Positions 26,142-34,904 are shown, counted from the stretch's first letter. The stretch: DNA of 51,423 nucleotides from Azospirillum sp. 51_20 (GCA_001917175.1 MNTV01000039.1:1-51423), one strand, 5' to 3'. Translations and numbers: made by a program. The notes: generated by a model not told the origin, from the sequence alone.

Positions 26142-26639
26142 TTATTCTTCGTCAAAGTCGTCCAAGCCGTCGTCGCCCATCTCGCCGCCTTCATCGAAGC
26201 CGAGCTCGTCGTCGCCGTCCAGATCAACATCAATGTCGCCGTCGGCGGCGTCTTCGGAGTCAAGGTCGAGGTTGTCGTCGTCCACGCCGTGAACCTGCAT
26301 GGAATCGGACACTTCGTTGTCAATCAAAAAACCGGAGAACGGCTCATCCAGTTCGGCCAGTTCTTTTTCGGCTGCCTGGATTTCCATTTCCTCTTCTTCC
26401 GGTTCTTCAACTTCGACATATTTCTGCAATCCCATGACCAGAGACTTCTGCAGGTCTTCGATGTTGACCTTTTCCTCGGCAATTTCGCGCAGGGCGATAA
26501 CCGGGTTTTTGTCGTTGTCGCGGGAAACCATGATCGGGGCGCCGGAGGAAATGTCCTTCGCGCGCTGGGTCGCGACCATCAGCAGTTCATAACGGTTGGG
26601 GATCTTGTCAATGCAGTCTTCGACTGTAACTCTTGCCAT
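26142..26639 (-). CDS. rpoZ: RNA polymerase omega subunit with long acidic tail
   Basis: Small subunit that helps RNA polymerase assemble and, in Proteobacteria, forms part of a ppGpp-binding site. The N-terminal MARVTVEDCIDKIPNRYELL and ATQRAKDISSGA, up to PVIALREIAEEKV, form the conserved core of about 60-65 residues. After residue about 80 the protein continues with an extremely acidic, probably disordered tail rich in Asp and Glu to residue 165, longer than the usual 90-135 residue total. The tail has little Lys or Arg. The gene is first in the operon with rsh. It may be a genuine extension, since the frame remains open and codon use does not change. Confidence 0.93.
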   Translation of the reverse strand: MARVTVEDCIDKIPNRYELLMVATQRAKDISSGAPIMVSRDNDKNPVIALREIAEEKVNIEDLQKSLVMGLQKYVEVEEPEEEEMEIQAAEKELAELDEPFSGFLIDNEVSDSMQVHGVDDDNLDLDSEDAADGDIDVDLDGDDELGFDEGGEMGDDGLDDFDEE

Positions 26640-26683
26640 TTTTTCACCTTTTTTCAGTTAGATTGAAACCAAATTTGAGGACG

Positions 26684-26712
26684 ACTATAAACGCATTGCG
26701 CCGCAAATGCAA
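26684..26712 (-). promoter_or_regulatory. Sigma-70 promoter of the rpoZ-rsh operon with a palindrome in the spacer
   Basis: On the minus strand TTGCAT (26712-26707), a 17-base spacer and TATAGT (26689-26684) lie 44 bases before ATG 26639. The spacer holds the perfect palindrome TTGCGGCGCAA (26705-26695), a possible operator. Confidence 0.6.
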
Positions 26713-26758
26713 TAAAAATCTGTTTTTCTTTTCGATAACATATTGTTTTTGCAAAATA

Positions 26759-28003
26759 TTATTTTATATAAACCGGCTGAAAGACGATTCGGTAACCGAT
26801 TTTTTCAAAAGCCTTTTTCAGCGCCTTCTGATTTTTCTTGACTTCCATCATGTCATTGACCGGCGCTTTGTACATTTCAATAATCCCCTGCATCGTCACC
26901 GCAATGTTCGGCGCCGTCTTGTCGGAATAAAGGTTAAGCTGATTTTCGTATATGTTGCGTTTGTACAAAAGCAGCGTCAGCAGTTCCGGCGAGCTCATCC
27001 TCAGCACCCGGTAGGCCTTAATCGTCTTGTCGCAGGTATAGGCCCATTCTTCCGGATTAAACCCTTCCCCGGCGACAATTTTGGCAAATTCGCCTTCCAT
27101 TCCCTGCATTTTGATCTTTTGCACCAGCCGCTGACAGGGATGAACCAGGTCTTTTAAGTTGGGCAGCATCGTTCCCCGTCCCTGCGAATTTTCCCAGGCA
27201 TCAAGCAGCGCGCCCGCCTCAATGATCTTGGCCTGATTGTTGAGGTCGGCGCCGTAATCCGCCAGCGCCTCCAGACTGCGGGCCACCGCCTGAACGTCCC
27301 TGCCCGTCAGCGGCGACGAGGCGTCGGGCGAAATTGTGCGCAGGCGGCTCTCAAGCGGTTCTTTCGGCTTGGCGCCGGGAGCATAATCTTCCGGCGGCAC
27401 CGTTTCCATCACCTTGTTAATAAAACTCGTGTCGTAACGGTTGACCTGCGGCAGCGTCCTGAATTTCACCTGCTCCCGGCTCAGGTTGCTTTCCTCCCAC
27501 AAATCGGGATTAAGCGCAAAATAAAGCGCCGGGGACATAAATTCCAGGTTTTCGATATCCGCAAGCTGCGGGGCAATGCGTTTCGGAAACTGGTTTTTCG
27601 TTTCCTTAATGCCCGGATAGTTAAGGATTTTTTCCGAAATTCCGGGAATGGTGTGCAGATAGGGGCCGATATACTGGTAATATTCTTTCGGCGTGTTTTT
27701 CAACTGCTCCAGCATTATGTCCTCGCCCGGCCATTTTAACCGCGTCTGCCGGGTGCCGTACTGCCGGATGGTCTTGGCAAATCCTTTGTCAAAAACCGTG
27801 CCGATGTTCCAGAAATAGTCAAACTTGCGGTCATAAACCGGTTTCGGCGCAAACATTTTGCGCAATTCCTCAATCGGCGGAATCCGCTCGTTCATGTCCA
27901 CTTTGAAACGGTCGGCATAATCGGCCGGAGAAACGGCTTCCGCCGTCGCTGCCGCCGAAAACACGGACAACGCCGCGAATAAGCACAAAATTTTCGTCTT
28001 CAT
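26759..28003 (-). CDS. Secreted protein of unknown function
   Basis: A 414-residue protein with a clear Sec signal peptide (MKTKILCLFAALSVF, cleaved near ATAEA, about residue 23). I do not recognise a family. The mature part is mostly helical and charged, with an N-terminal region rich in Pro and aromatic residues (PKPVYDRKFDYFWNIGTVFD), a middle Pro/Ser-rich linker around 210-230, and a C-terminal helical half containing two cysteines (HPCQRLV and YTCDKTI) that could form a disulfide. No lipobox and no C-terminal membrane anchor. It is transcribed divergently from gcrA, with 146 bases between the two starts. A periplasmic role is likely. Confidence 0.8.
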   Translation of the reverse strand: MKTKILCLFAALSVFSAAATAEAVSPADYADRFKVDMNERIPPIEELRKMFAPKPVYDRKFDYFWNIGTVFDKGFAKTIRQYGTRQTRLKWPGEDIMLEQLKNTPKEYYQYIGPYLHTIPGISEKILNYPGIKETKNQFPKRIAPQLADIENLEFMSPALYFALNPDLWEESNLSREQVKFRTLPQVNRYDTSFINKVMETVPPEDYAPGAKPKEPLESRLRTISPDASSPLTGRDVQAVARSLEALADYGADLNNQAKIIEAGALLDAWENSQGRGTMLPNLKDLVHPCQRLVQKIKMQGMEGEFAKIVAGEGFNPEEWAYTCDKTIKAYRVLRMSSPELLTLLLYKRNIYENQLNLYSDKTAPNIAVTMQGIIEMYKAPVNDMMEVKKNQKALKKAFEKIGYRIVFQPVYIK

Positions 28004-28082
28004 CTTTGTTCCCGTAATTTTTACGATTATTTATCTTACAACTTATATTTCAATTAATAAAGAACTTCTGACAAGAAAATGC

Positions 28083-28111
28083 TAGACTCGGCAAAAATAT
28101 TGATTTACTAT
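28083..28111 (+). promoter_or_regulatory. Candidate gcrA promoter with a CcrM site (GANTC)
   Basis: TAGACT (28083-28088), a 17-base spacer and TACTAT (28106-28111) form a moderate promoter. GACTC (28085-28089), a GANTC site for the CcrM methylase, overlaps the -35 box. Confidence 0.4.
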
Positions 28112-28149
28112 TTGCGGCATATGTTAACTTTTTTATGGGAGGTGCGGCT

Positions 28150-28635
28150 ATGGCCTGGACGGAAAAAATGGTTGAAGACCTTAAAATCATGTGGAAACAG
28201 GGACTGACGACAGGGGAAATCGGAAAACGTCTGGGCGTTTCCAAAAACTCCATTGTCGGCAAAGTTCACCGCCTGCAGCTCGACGCCCGTCCCTCTCCGA
28301 TCAAGAAAAAAGACGAGGAACAGGAAAATGCGGCAGTTGCCGCAACCGCCGAAACCAAACCGGCAGCCGTCAAAGCCAAAACCGAAAAGAAAACCGAACC
28401 GCGGGAAGAAAAACCTGCCGCCGCTCCTCAGCCTGTTGCCGAAAAACCGGCAGTCGTTCGGAAAAACATTGCCGGCGACGTCAAACTGACAGACCTTGAC
28501 AACCACACCTGCCGCTGGCCGATCGGCGATCCGAAGGATGAAAACTTTCACTTTTGCGGCAAAAAAGTCCGCATCGGACAGACTTACTGCGAAGAACACG
28601 CAGCTCTGGCCTACGTCAAACCCAATAAAAAATAA
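28150..28635 (+). CDS. gcrA: Cell-cycle transcription factor GcrA
   Basis: Alphaproteobacterial regulator that binds RNA polymerase sigma-70 holoenzyme and promoters carrying methylated GANTC sites, driving genes of replication and division. The N-terminal helix-turn-helix MAWTEKMVEDLKIMWKQGLT followed by GEIGKRLGVSKNSIVGKVHR is diagnostic. A low-complexity linker rich in Lys, Glu, Ala and Pro (about residues 50-110) joins it to the C-terminal sigma-interacting part with CRWPIGDPKDENFHFCG and YCEEHAALAY. I chose ATG 28150, with GGGAGGTG ahead of it, instead of the in-frame ATG at 28135 that overlaps this site. The 161 residues are normal. Confidence 0.95.
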   Translation: MAWTEKMVEDLKIMWKQGLTTGEIGKRLGVSKNSIVGKVHRLQLDARPSPIKKKDEEQENAAVAATAETKPAAVKAKTEKKTEPREEKPAAAPQPVAEKPAVVRKNIAGDVKLTDLDNHTCRWPIGDPKDENFHFCGKKVRIGQTYCEEHAALAYVKPNKK

Positions 28636-28642
28636 ACATTCA

Positions 28643-28673
28643 AAACTCCCCGCCTCAAATCGGGGAGTTTTTT
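28643..28673 (+). terminator. Rho-independent terminator of gcrA
   Basis: AAACTCCCCG (28643-28652) pairs with CGGGGAGTTT (28661-28670) across an 8-base loop, followed by more T. Confidence 0.9.
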
Positions 28674-28734
28674 AACAAATCAATATCAATTCAATTAAAA
28701 ATTATAAACAGGCATTCTAATTGCGGAATAGTTG

Positions 28735-28763
28735 TAGACAAAGGCGGCAAAACGTGATATAAA
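28735..28763 (+). promoter_or_regulatory. Promoter ahead of a double-terminator leader
   Basis: TAGACA (28735-28740), a 17-base spacer and TATAAA (28758-28763) predict a start near 28770, exactly where the first hairpin begins. Confidence 0.55.
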
Positions 28764-28770
28764 AATTTTT

Positions 28771-28811
28771 ATGATGGAAACAGTATAAGCACCTGTTTCC
28801 GTCATTTTTTT
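28771..28811 (+). terminator. First terminator hairpin of the leader
   Basis: A 13-bp stem with one G-U pair (28771-28783 with 28793-28805) and a 9-base loop is followed by T6-7. No gene precedes it after the gcrA terminator. The first arm also reads as a five-codon frame, Met-Met-Glu-Thr-Val-stop (28771-28788), without a ribosome site. Confidence 0.7.
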
Positions 28812-28819
28812 ATGTCGAA

Positions 28820-28848
28820 AGAGTCATACGGAGTATGGCTCTTTTTTT
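28820..28848 (+). terminator. Second terminator hairpin of the leader
   Basis: AGAGTCATAC (28820-28829) pairs with GTATGGCTCT (28833-28842, one G-U) around GGA and is followed by a T7 run, 36 bases before the next start codon. Confidence 0.75.
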
Positions 28849-28883
28849 GTTTTAAACGCTTTGTTTGATAAAGGATAAGAAAA

Positions 28884-29165
28884 ATGGATTTTTTTAAGAA
28901 ATATACCACCCCTTTCGGCGGTGTTTCCGACGGAGAAAAAATTGATGCTTACGGCATCGACCACAGCGGATTTTCCACCCGTGACGAACCGGAATATCAA
29001 TTTGCCCGTCAGGAGAGAGAAAACCAACTGGCGGATATCTTAAACCGACAAGGCTTTGCCCGACAAGACTACCCGCAGCCGGGCACCGGATTCCGGCAAA
29101 ACAATCCCGAAAACGACTTCGGCTTCGGCAACTACAATATCTCAGCCAATATCGAGAACAAGTAA
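28884..29165 (+). CDS. Small unknown hydrophilic protein
   Basis: A 93-residue protein with no signal peptide, membrane segment or cysteine. It is rich in Asn, Gln, Asp, Gly, Phe and Tyr, particularly near the end (NPENDFGFGNYNISANIENK), and is probably partly disordered. A ribosome site AAAGGAT precedes ATG 28884. The gene stands alone downstream of a promoter and two terminator hairpins, so expression may need read-through or antitermination. I do not recognise a family; absence of shadowing genes and the ribosome site support it being real. Confidence 0.65.
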   Translation: MDFFKKYTTPFGGVSDGEKIDAYGIDHSGFSTRDEPEYQFARQERENQLADILNRQGFARQDYPQPGTGFRQNNPENDFGFGNYNISANIENK

Positions 29166-29209
29166 AATCAATATATAAATTCTTCCCTGTTTCCTAAATC
29201 TATGACTAA

Positions 29210-29258
29210 TTCGGAACGACCAAGCCATGCCTTTGGCCATGTGCAAACCACAGACCTT
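29210..29258 (-). repeat. Interspersed intergenic repeat with FNR-like palindrome, copy 3 (reverse)
   Basis: On the minus strand it reads GGTTTGCACATGGCCAAAGG and continues into a GTCGTTCCGAA end shared with the other copies. The palindrome here (TTGGCCATGTGCAA, plus strand 29233-29246) is the most degenerate of the set. Confidence 0.5.
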
Positions 29259-29285
29259 TAATTGCCGGTTTGGAAACATTTATAC

Positions 29286-29317
29286 AAGAAAAAGCCTTGC
29301 GGAAACCGCAAGGCTTT
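29286..29317 (-). terminator. Terminator after tRNA-Asn
   Basis: A 12-bp stem (29291-29302 with 29306-29317) has a 3-base loop. On the minus strand it is followed by a T-rich stretch, ending the tRNA-Cys/tRNA-Asn transcript. Confidence 0.8.
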
Positions 29318-29322
29318 ACAGT

Positions 29323-29397
29323 TGGCTCCGGCTGTCGGATTCGAACCAACGACCAATCGGTTAACAGCCGATTGCTCTACCGCTGAGCTAAGCCGGA
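29323..29397 (-). tRNA. tRNA-Asn (GUU)
   Basis: A full cloverleaf on the minus strand: acceptor TCCGGCT/AGCCGGA, discriminator G, encoded CCA, T arm GGTTCGAATCC and anticodon GTT in the loop CTGTTAACC. Confidence 0.95.
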
Positions 29398-29408
29398 ATA
29401 ATATGCTG

Positions 29409-29482
29409 TGGAGGCCGGTACCGGAATCGAACCGATATAGAAGGATTTGCAGTCCTCTGCATAACCACTCTGCCAACCGGCC
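29409..29482 (-). tRNA. tRNA-Cys (GCA)
   Basis: Cloverleaf on the minus strand: acceptor GGCCGGT/ACCGGCC, discriminator T (U73, the Cys identity base), encoded CCA, T arm GGTTCGATTCC and anticodon GCA in ACTGCAAAT. It is 11 bases upstream of tRNA-Asn and probably shares its transcript. Confidence 0.95.
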
Positions 29483-29633
29483 ACAATACCGTCGCACATT
29501 CAATGGAAACTATATATACAAGTTTTTTTGCCGTCGTCAATAACTTTTTTTGCATAAATCTCAAAAAAATGCTTTTTTTTTCTTTTGCTTGTTCTATCAT
29601 CTCCCCGGATCAACATTCAGGGAGAGCAAAATC

Positions 29634-30068
29634 ATGAAAATCGCCATTGCTTCCGACCACGGAGGTTTTGAACTAAAACAGGAACTTATCGCTTATTATG
29701 CCGAAAAAGGAACCGTTTTGCAGGATCTCGGCACCTACAATTCTGATTCCTGCGACTATCCCGACGCCGCCAAAAAAATGGCGGAAACGATTCTCTTGAA
29801 AAAAGCGGACATGGGGATTCTCATCTGCGGAACGGGAATCGGCATTTCCATTGCCGCCAACCGCTACCATGGTATCAGAGCCGCTCTCCTTTATGACGAT
29901 TTTGTCGCCGAAATGGCAAAAAAACACAACAACGCCAACGTAATCGTTTTCGGCGGCCGCACCATGAAAACGCAAGACGTCATCCGCCGGATCGACATTT
30001 TTAATCAAAACGAATTTGAAGGCGGCCGCCACATCCGCCGAATCGAAAAAATTGAGGAGGGAAAATAA
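29634..30068 (+). CDS. rpiB: Ribose-5-phosphate isomerase B
   Basis: Interconverts ribose-5-phosphate and ribulose-5-phosphate in the pentose phosphate pathway. The 144 residues open with MKIAIASDHGGFELKQEL, which carries the phosphate-binding Asp-His pair. The family signature GILICGTGIGISIAANR includes the catalytic Cys. ATG 29634 follows GGGAG; the frame is open from 29550, but those residues are not part of the family. glyA begins 2 bases after the stop, the order rpiB-glyA being common in Alphaproteobacteria. Confidence 0.95.
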   Translation: MKIAIASDHGGFELKQELIAYYAEKGTVLQDLGTYNSDSCDYPDAAKKMAETILLKKADMGILICGTGIGISIAANRYHGIRAALLYDDFVAEMAKKHNNANVIVFGGRTMKTQDVIRRIDIFNQNEFEGGRHIRRIEKIEEGK

Positions 30069-30070
30069 TT

Positions 30071-31324
<1,254 letters not shown>

Positions 31325-31384
31325 AACAAAACGAAAAACAGATATTCCCGGGTAAATTCGGGGTTTTCTATAAGGTTTATAATA

Positions 31385-31418
31385 AAAAACTCCCCGGATT
31401 ATCCGGGGAGTTTTTTTT
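31385..31418 (+). terminator. Rho-independent terminator of rpiB-glyA
   Basis: A near-perfect palindrome, AACTCCCCGG paired with CCGGGGAGTT around a short AT loop, is flanked by A6 and T8. Confidence 0.9.
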
Positions 31419-31470
31419 GAATCCCCTTGACTTTGGACAAAAAATATGCCAAATTAAACGCTGATAACTA

Positions 31471-31791
31471 ATGTTTAATTTAATTATTAAGATCATGCCT
31501 TACTTAATTTTATTTTTTCTGTTGGCCATTGCCATTGTTGTCATTATCGTAATCGTTACCCGTGCAAGCATGCGTAACAAGTACAGTGCCGAAATCCGTA
31601 CCCTGATGGAAATCACGGATCAAATGGCTGACAATATTCCCGCGGACAAACTGAAAAAACTGCAGAACGAACTCTGTGACCGTCAGAACCTGATCCGCGG
31701 CGACAAAGACGACCAGTCCGACTTCAAAATCGGAAAAATGAGAGCTTATGACAGAATGCTCAGACTCTTAAATCAAAAAGTCGTCGGCTGA
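31471..31791 (+). CDS. Small membrane protein of unknown function
   Basis: A 106-residue protein with one strong N-terminal membrane helix (about residues 8-31, IMPYLILFFLLAIAIVVIIV) and a charged, helical cytoplasmic domain rich in Lys, Asp and Arg (about 34-106). No family is recognised. A start at the internal ATG 31495 (MPYLILFF) is possible, as no strong ribosome site marks 31471. A TTGACT at 31427 could be part of its promoter. A terminator follows, so it forms its own unit. Confidence 0.7.
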   Translation: MFNLIIKIMPYLILFFLLAIAIVVIIVIVTRASMRNKYSAEIRTLMEITDQMADNIPADKLKKLQNELCDRQNLIRGDKDDQSDFKIGKMRAYDRMLRLLNQKVVG

Positions 31792-31807
31792 ACGGAAAAC
31801 TAACGGC

Positions 31808-31847
31808 AAAAAAACAGGAACGCCCTGCCCGGCGTTTCTGTTTTTTT
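31808..31847 (+). terminator. Rho-independent terminator after the small membrane protein
   Basis: AAACAGGAACGCC pairs with GGCGTTTCTGTTT with one mismatch, followed by T7. Confidence 0.85.
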
Positions 31848-31879
31848 ATTACGCGCCTTGCCGAAAATCCCGAGTTTAC

Positions 31880-31955
31880 TTTGGGGCTAAACGTTTTAGC
31901 ATCGAAACGACGCCGCTTTATGCCTTTGATCATGTTCAAACCGCAAGTTTTGCAG
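31880..31955 (-). repeat. Interspersed intergenic repeat with FNR-like palindrome, copy 4 (reverse)
   Basis: On the minus strand it reads CTTGCGGTTTGAACATGATC, then AAAGGCATAAAGCGGCGTCG and a TTAGCCCC end, matching the copy at 34961 almost base for base. The plus-strand palindrome is TTGATCATGTTCAA (31926-31939), 158 bases before lpxA. It is the only copy placed where it could act as a promoter element of a following gene. The remaining sequence between 31848 and 32096 shows no gene. Confidence 0.65.
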
Positions 31956-32096
31956 CCGTTTTACCGGGAAATGTCCATTTCGGCCGCCGGCCCGGCTGAA
32001 ACATTCGGTAAAGTTTTGTGTTTTTACTTTACAACCGCATCTTTGTAAGCTACAGCTAAAATATATAAACAACTTTAACTGTAAGGACATAAACTT

Positions 32097-32897
32097 ATGA
32101 GCAATATTCATCCTACCGCCGTGATCGAAGACGGTGCCCAGATTGCCGCCAGCGCCAAAATCGGACCTTTTTGCGTCATCGGTTCAAAAGCAAAAATCGG
32201 CGAAAACGTTCAACTGATCGCTCATGTCACGATTATGAACGACACCACCATCGGCGACGGCACCATCGTCTTTCCGGGCGCGGTCCTGGGCGGCGGTCCG
32301 CAGGATCACGGCAACGAATTTCAGCCGGAAGCGAAACTCGTCATTGGCAAAAACAACATTATCCGCGAAAACGTCACCATGCAGTGCGGCACGCCGAAAG
32401 AACACTTTACCACCACCGTCGGCGACAACGGCATGTTCATGGTCAATTGCCACGTTGCGCATGACTGCGTCGTCGGCAACAACGTCATCATGACCAATAA
32501 CGCGGTCATCGGCGGCCATGTCCGCGTCGGCGACGGCGCCATTTTGGGCGGCAACTGCGCCGTTCACCAGTTCTGCCGCATCGGCCGCAAAGCCATGGTC
32601 GGCGGCATGTCGGGCGTTGCCCGCGACGTCATTCCGTTCGGTATCGTTACCGGTGACCGCGGCAAACTGCGCGGCCTGAACCTGATCGGCCTGAAACGCA
32701 GCGGTTTCGCCCCCGAGGAAGTCAAAGCCATGACCCGCGCTTACATGTATATTTTCAAATCCGCCGAAGGCAATTTTGAAAGCCGTCTGGCCAAAGCACA
32801 CGAAAAATACAAAGACGACGCCCTGATCATGGAGATGGTCGAATTTATCGACGACGCCTTAAAAGGCCGCCGCAATATCATGACGGCGGAAGCCTGA
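32097..32897 (+). CDS. lpxA: UDP-N-acetylglucosamine acyltransferase LpxA
   Basis: First enzyme of lipid A synthesis: adds a hydroxyacyl chain from acyl-ACP to UDP-GlcNAc. The N-terminal half consists of hexapeptide repeats of a left-handed beta helix (IHPTAVIEDGAQIAASAKIG onward). NCHVAHDCVVGNN holds the catalytic His. The C-terminal helical part ends near residue 266, the normal length. AAGGA precedes ATG 32097. The lpxD and fabZ genes that usually come just before it are not there, so the unit starts with lpxA. Its stop overlaps the lpxI start by one base. Confidence 0.97.
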   Translation: MSNIHPTAVIEDGAQIAASAKIGPFCVIGSKAKIGENVQLIAHVTIMNDTTIGDGTIVFPGAVLGGGPQDHGNEFQPEAKLVIGKNNIIRENVTMQCGTPKEHFTTTVGDNGMFMVNCHVAHDCVVGNNVIMTNNAVIGGHVRVGDGAILGGNCAVHQFCRIGRKAMVGGMSGVARDVIPFGIVTGDRGKLRGLNLIGLKRSGFAPEEVKAMTRAYMYIFKSAEGNFESRLAKAHEKYKDDALIMEMVEFIDDALKGRRNIMTAEA

Positions 32898-33742
32898 TGG
32901 AAGCCAAAAACAAAAAGCTGGGAATCATCGCCGGGGGAGGAACGCTTCCCCGGAGTTTGATTGAACATTGCCGGAAAACCGGCCGCGACTTCTTTGTTAT
33001 TGCCGTTGAAGGCAACGCCGATCCTGCCCTTTTTACCGAAAACGTTCCGCATATGTGGATCCGCATCGGCCAGGCCGGCAGCGGCTTCAAACGCTTCCGC
33101 GACGAAAAGGTGGAAGAAGTGGTGATGATCGGCACCATCCGCCGTCCCAGCTTCAAAGAACTGATCCCCGACATGCGAACCACCGCCTTTTTTGCCAAAA
33201 TCGGGGCCAAAGCGCTGGGTGATGACGGCATTCTCCGTGCCCTGATCAAAGAAATTGAAAGCGAAAACATGCGGGTTGTCGGCATCCACGAAGTAATGAG
33301 CAACATTTTGGTCAAATCCGGCGTGCTCGGAAAAGTCAAACCCGGCAAAGAAGACCTCATCGACATCCGGCGCGGCGTGCAAACGGCGTTTGAACTCGGA
33401 AAACTGGACATCGGCCAGTCGGTGGTTGTTCAACAGGGGCTGGTGCTGGGCGTCGAAGCCATTGAAGGCACCGACGAACTGATCAAACGCTGCGGCGGCT
33501 ATAAGCGAAAAGGCAGCGGCGGCGTTTTGGTCAAACTGCGCAAGCCCCGGCAGGACATGCGGATAGACCTGCCGACGATCGGCGCCCGTACGGTGGAAAA
33601 CGCCAAAGCCAGCGGCTTAAACGGACTGGCCGTTCACGCCGGCAACACGCTCATCGTCGATGAGGCGGAAGTTATCAAAGCTGCCGACAGGGCCGGCCTG
33701 TTTGTGATCGGAATCGAACCGGGAGACTACCTTGAACAATAA
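32897..33742 (+). CDS. lpxI: UDP-2,3-diacylglucosamine diphosphatase LpxI
   Basis: Cleaves UDP-2,3-diacylglucosamine to lipid X and UMP, replacing LpxH in most Alphaproteobacteria. The N-terminus KLGIIAGGGTLPRSLIEHCR is diagnostic, as are the C-terminal SVVVQQGLVLGVEAIEGTDE and the late GLNGLAVHAGNTLIVD. Length 281 matches. It is coupled to lpxA upstream (TGATG) and overlaps lpxB downstream by 11 bases. Confidence 0.95.
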   Translation: MEAKNKKLGIIAGGGTLPRSLIEHCRKTGRDFFVIAVEGNADPALFTENVPHMWIRIGQAGSGFKRFRDEKVEEVVMIGTIRRPSFKELIPDMRTTAFFAKIGAKALGDDGILRALIKEIESENMRVVGIHEVMSNILVKSGVLGKVKPGKEDLIDIRRGVQTAFELGKLDIGQSVVVQQGLVLGVEAIEGTDELIKRCGGYKRKGSGGVLVKLRKPRQDMRIDLPTIGARTVENAKASGLNGLAVHAGNTLIVDEAEVIKAADRAGLFVIGIEPGDYLEQ

Positions 33743-34904
33743 TCTGAAAATTTACCTGATCGCCGGCGAACCTTCCGGCGACGCCCTCGGCGCCCGTCTG
33801 ATGCGCGCGTTGAAAAAAAAGACCGAAAACCGGGTCGAATTTTTCGGCATCGGCGGCGACACCATGGAAAAAGAAGGAATGAAGTCGCTGTTTGACATTT
33901 CCGAACTGGCGATCATGGGACTGTGCGAAGTCATTCCGAGCATTCCGCGGGTATTAAAAAGAATTCGCCAAACGGTCGACGACATTATGCGCGTTCGCCC
34001 CGACGTCGTCATCTCCATCGACAGCTGGAGTTTCAGCAGCCGGGTACAAAAAAAGCTGCGCGCCTTAAAAACGGGAATTCCCCAGATTCACTATGTGGCG
34101 CCGCAGGTATGGGCATGGAAGAAAAAACGGGCAAGAACCATGCACAAATATGTTGACCGCCTGCTTACCCTGCTGCCGCAAGAACCGAAATATTTTACCC
34201 CTTACGGTCTGGCAACCGACTTTGTCGGCCACCCGGTAATCGAAAGCCCGGTCGTCAACGGCGACGGGGAAACTTTCCGCCGCAAATACGACATTGAAGA
34301 CGGACAAAAGATCATCTGTCTGCTGCCGGGATCACGCCACAACGAAGTATCGCGCCTGCTGCCGGTATTTTTGCAAGCGGCACAAATTCTCAAACAACAG
34401 CACCCCGAATTGTTCTTTGTCATTCCGACGGTTAAAACCGTGGCCCAAAGGGTAAAAGCCATGCTTGCAAACGCTGCACTCCCCGTTTTGGTAGTGGAAG
34501 GAGAAGAAGACCGTCACAACGCTATGAGCGCATCAACCGCGGCCATTGCCGCTTCGGGAACGGTGGCGTTGGAACTGGCCATTGCCGACGTTCCGCATGT
34601 GATCGGTTACAAGGTTGCCCCGCTGACGGCAGCCCTTGTCAAACACTTTTTGCATATCCAGTTCGTCAACCTGTCAAACATCCTGCTCGGCCGGGAGATT
34701 GTTCCCGAACTTTTGCAGGAACGCTGCGTTGCCGCCAACATCGTTCTTTATATCAACCGTTTCCTGGAACAGGACAGCTTCTACCGCTACCAAAAGGAAG
34801 GTTTTGAGAAAGTGCGGACCATCCTCGGTCTCGGCAGACAAAAGCCCAGCGAAAACGCCGCCGACGTCGTCCTCGGCATGATCCGCCGCAAAGAAGAGGC
34901 ATGA
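33732..34904 (+). CDS. lpxB: Lipid-A-disaccharide synthase LpxB
   Basis: Membrane-associated GT19 enzyme that joins lipid X to UDP-diacylglucosamine to give the lipid A disaccharide. IYLIAGEPSGDALGARLMRA is the family start; HYVAPQVWAWKKKRA and LPGSRHNEVSRLLPVFL are its signatures. Length 390 is normal. Translation begins at TTG 33732, with GGGAG six bases upstream inside the lpxI end, so it is coupled to lpxI. It is the last gene of lpxA-lpxI-lpxB. Confidence 0.97.
   Translation: MNNNLKIYLIAGEPSGDALGARLMRALKKKTENRVEFFGIGGDTMEKEGMKSLFDISELAIMGLCEVIPSIPRVLKRIRQTVDDIMRVRPDVVISIDSWSFSSRVQKKLRALKTGIPQIHYVAPQVWAWKKKRARTMHKYVDRLLTLLPQEPKYFTPYGLATDFVGHPVIESPVVNGDGETFRRKYDIEDGQKIICLLPGSRHNEVSRLLPVFLQAAQILKQQHPELFFVIPTVKTVAQRVKAMLANAALPVLVVEGEEDRHNAMSASTAAIAASGTVALELAIADVPHVIGYKVAPLTAALVKHFLHIQFVNLSNILLGREIVPELLQERCVAANIVLYINRFLEQDSFYRYQKEGFEKVRTILGLGRQKPSENAADVVLGMIRRKEEA

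Noticed and set aside
29258..29543. Open frames over the tRNA-Asn/tRNA-Cys region on both strands
   Set aside because: They are translations of tRNA genes and a terminator, without ribosome sites.
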